From NCBI GenBank assembly GCA_947565875.1, contig CANOHR010000073.1:1-5919 (forward strand): a DNA stretch of 5,919 bases. The letters are read 5' to 3'. Under the pieces are notes generated by a model. It saw only the letters and a list, made by a program, of their open reading frames with translations, was not told the DNA's origin and searched no databases. Position 1 is the stretch's first letter; each line of letters begins with the position of its first letter. The position numbers and the translations under genes are program-made. Shown here piece by piece: positions 4,630 to 5,919 of this stretch. Origin of the DNA: an uncultured Pseudoflavonifractor sp. Lineage in GTDB: Bacteria; Bacillota; Clostridia; Oscillospirales; Oscillospiraceae.

Positions 4630-5919
4630 ATGCCTAAGAAAGAACAAACCCCTGTCGGCGCGATGCTGGACCGCTTTGTCCAGGGTACGGAGACACATTT
4701 GCAGTCCTTCTTCGGCTGCCATCCCGACACACGAGACGGTGCGGCGGGACAGGTCTTCCGGGTGTGGGCCCCCCATGCCAAGGCCGTCCATATCATGGGC
4801 GACTTCAACGGCTGGGCTACCGACGCCTGCCCCATGTCTCCCATAGGCTCCGGGGTCTGGGAGGGCTTTGTCCCCGGACTTCAAACCTACGACACCTATA
4901 AATACGCCGTTCATACCGCCGACGGAAGGGTACTGGCCAAAGCCGACCCCTTTGCCTTCCATGCCGAGACCCGGCCCAGCAATGGCTCCAAGGTCTATGA
5001 GTTGGACGGCTACATCTGGAGTGATGAAAAGTGGCTGGAGTGGCGAAAGGCCAACCCGGTCTACTCCGCCCCTCTGAACATCTACGAAATGCACCTGGGC
5101 TCCTGGCGGCGCACAGGGGAGGATGAATTCCTCTCCTACCGGGACATGGCCCAGTATCTGGTCCCCTACCTGAAAGAGATGGGCTTCACCCACGTGGAAC
5201 TCATGCCTGTTACCGAGCATCCCCTGGACATGTCCTGGGGCTACCAGTGTACCGGTTATTTTGCCGCCACCAGCCGCTTCGGTACCCCTCACGACTTTAT
5301 GTATCTGGTAGATCAGCTTCACCAGGCGGGGATCGGCGTCATTCTGGACTGGGTCCCCTCCCACTTCCCCAGGGACGGGTTCGGCCTCTACCATTTTGAC
5401 GGGCAACCCTGCTATGAGTACGAGGACTGGCGCAAGGGCGAACACAAGGAATGGGGCACCATGGTCTTTGACTATGGCCGGGGCGAGGTTCGCTCCTTCC
5501 TCACCTCTTCGGCTCTGTTCTGGCTGGAGAAATACCACATCGACGGGCTCCGGGTGGACGCGGTGGCCTCCATGCTCTATCTGGACTACAACCGCCAGGG
5601 CGGCGACTGGGTCCCCAACATCCACGGGGGCCATGAGAATCTGGAGGCGGTAAGCTTCCTCCAGCAGCTGAACTCCGCCGTCTTCTCCGCCCATCCCGAC
5701 GTATTGATGATCGCCGAAGAATCTACCGCCTGGCCCCTGGTCACCGCTCCGGCCAGCGAGGGTGGTCTGGGCTTCAACCTGAAGTGGAACATGGGCTGGA
5801 TGAACGACGTATCCCACTATATCAAGCTGGATCCCTACTTCCGCCAGTTCAACCATAAGGATCTGACCTTCTCCTTTATGTACGCCTTCTCGGAAAACTT
5901 CGTCCTCCCCATGAGCCAC
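4630..5919 (+). CDS. glgB: 1,4-alpha-glucan branching enzyme GlgB (3' end outside the window)
   Basis: The first 430 residues of the glycogen branching enzyme, which cuts alpha-1,4 chains and reattaches them as alpha-1,6 branches in the cytoplasm. Residues about 40-125 are a CBM48 domain (VFRVWAPHAKAVHIMGDFNGW), and the GH13 barrel starts near 148 (NIYEMHLGSWRR). Conserved regions are visible: I, DWVPSHF (240-246); II, GLRVDAVASMLYLDY (306-320) with the nucleophile Asp310; III, IAEEST (361-366) with the acid/base Glu363, 53 residues on, as in E. coli (405 and 458); IV begins as LPMSH at the edge. The short N-terminus lacks the extra N1 module of the E. coli enzyme. About 200 more residues should follow. 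The SD GGGAGG (4616-4621) is 8 nt before the ATG. No in-frame stop is seen. Other glg genes may follow. Confidence 0.97.
   Translation, partial: MPKKEQTPVGAMLDRFVQGTETHLQSFFGCHPDTRDGAAGQVFRVWAPHAKAVHIMGDFNGWATDACPMSPIGSGVWEGFVPGLQTYDTYKYAVHTADGRVLAKADPFAFHAETRPSNGSKVYELDGYIWSDEKWLEWRKANPVYSAPLNIYEMHLGSWRRTGEDEFLSYRDMAQYLVPYLKEMGFTHVELMPVTEHPLDMSWGYQCTGYFAATSRFGTPHDFMYLVDQLHQAGIGVILDWVPSHFPRDGFGLYHFDGQPCYEYEDWRKGEHKEWGTMVFDYGRGEVRSFLTSSALFWLEKYHIDGLRVDAVASMLYLDYNRQGGDWVPNIHGGHENLEAVSFLQQLNSAVFSAHPDVLMIAEESTAWPLVTAPASEGGLGFNLKWNMGWMNDVSHYIKLDPYFRQFNHKDLTFSFMYAFSENFVLPMSH

Noticed and set aside
4603..5919. 438-residue minus-strand open frame
   Set aside because: It is antisense to glgB, whose plus-strand translation carries all expected GH13 motifs.

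Overview
The window reads as chromosomal DNA from a GC-rich, low-redundancy Firmicute of the Oscillospiraceae/Clostridiales type (Flavonifractor, Intestinimonas or Oscillibacter-like). This placement is inferred from protein style (SLH-domain surface protein, clostridial ECF sigma factor with a one-pass membrane anti-sigma partner, short-form GlgB), strong GGAGG-type ribosome binding sites, and intergenic repeats of a kind I associate with that group. No phage, plasmid, CRISPR, transposase, tRNA or rRNA gene is visible.

Layout. Positions 1-300 are non-coding and hold two 112-bp-period direct repeats rich in hairpins. A sigma-A-type promoter at 333-361 then leads into a plus-strand pair: a secreted protein with three SLH repeats and a C-terminal repetitive, probably beta-solenoid, domain (424-1743), and a GreA/GreB-family transcript-cleavage factor (1771-2271). 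The 27-nt gap and lack of a terminator suggest one transcript. A 63-bp near-perfect palindrome (2299-2361) separates this pair from a convergent minus-strand operon: an ECF sigma factor (3379-3933) and its probable membrane anti-sigma factor (2372-3382), which overlap by ATGA. Upstream of the sigma gene is a good ECF-type promoter, GGAAC-N16-CGTCTAA, suggesting autoregulation.

The sigma promoter lies back to back with a sigma-A-like promoter for a small plus-strand protein of unknown function (4090-4407), which ends in a clear intrinsic terminator (4416-4464). A near-consensus promoter (TTGACC-N17-TATAAT) with a palindromic candidate operator over its -10 box, and a related second site 41 bp downstream, precedes glgB (4630 to the window edge). 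glgB encodes the glycogen branching enzyme and is cut off by the window at conserved region IV.

The genes fall into four transcription units with different jobs: cell surface plus RNA polymerase backtracking rescue, envelope-stress-style signalling, an unknown small protein, and glycogen synthesis. Nothing here is clearly a new biological system. The most interesting items are the structured repeat pair, the overlapping divergent promoters of the sigma operon, and the paired palindromes in the glgB control region.
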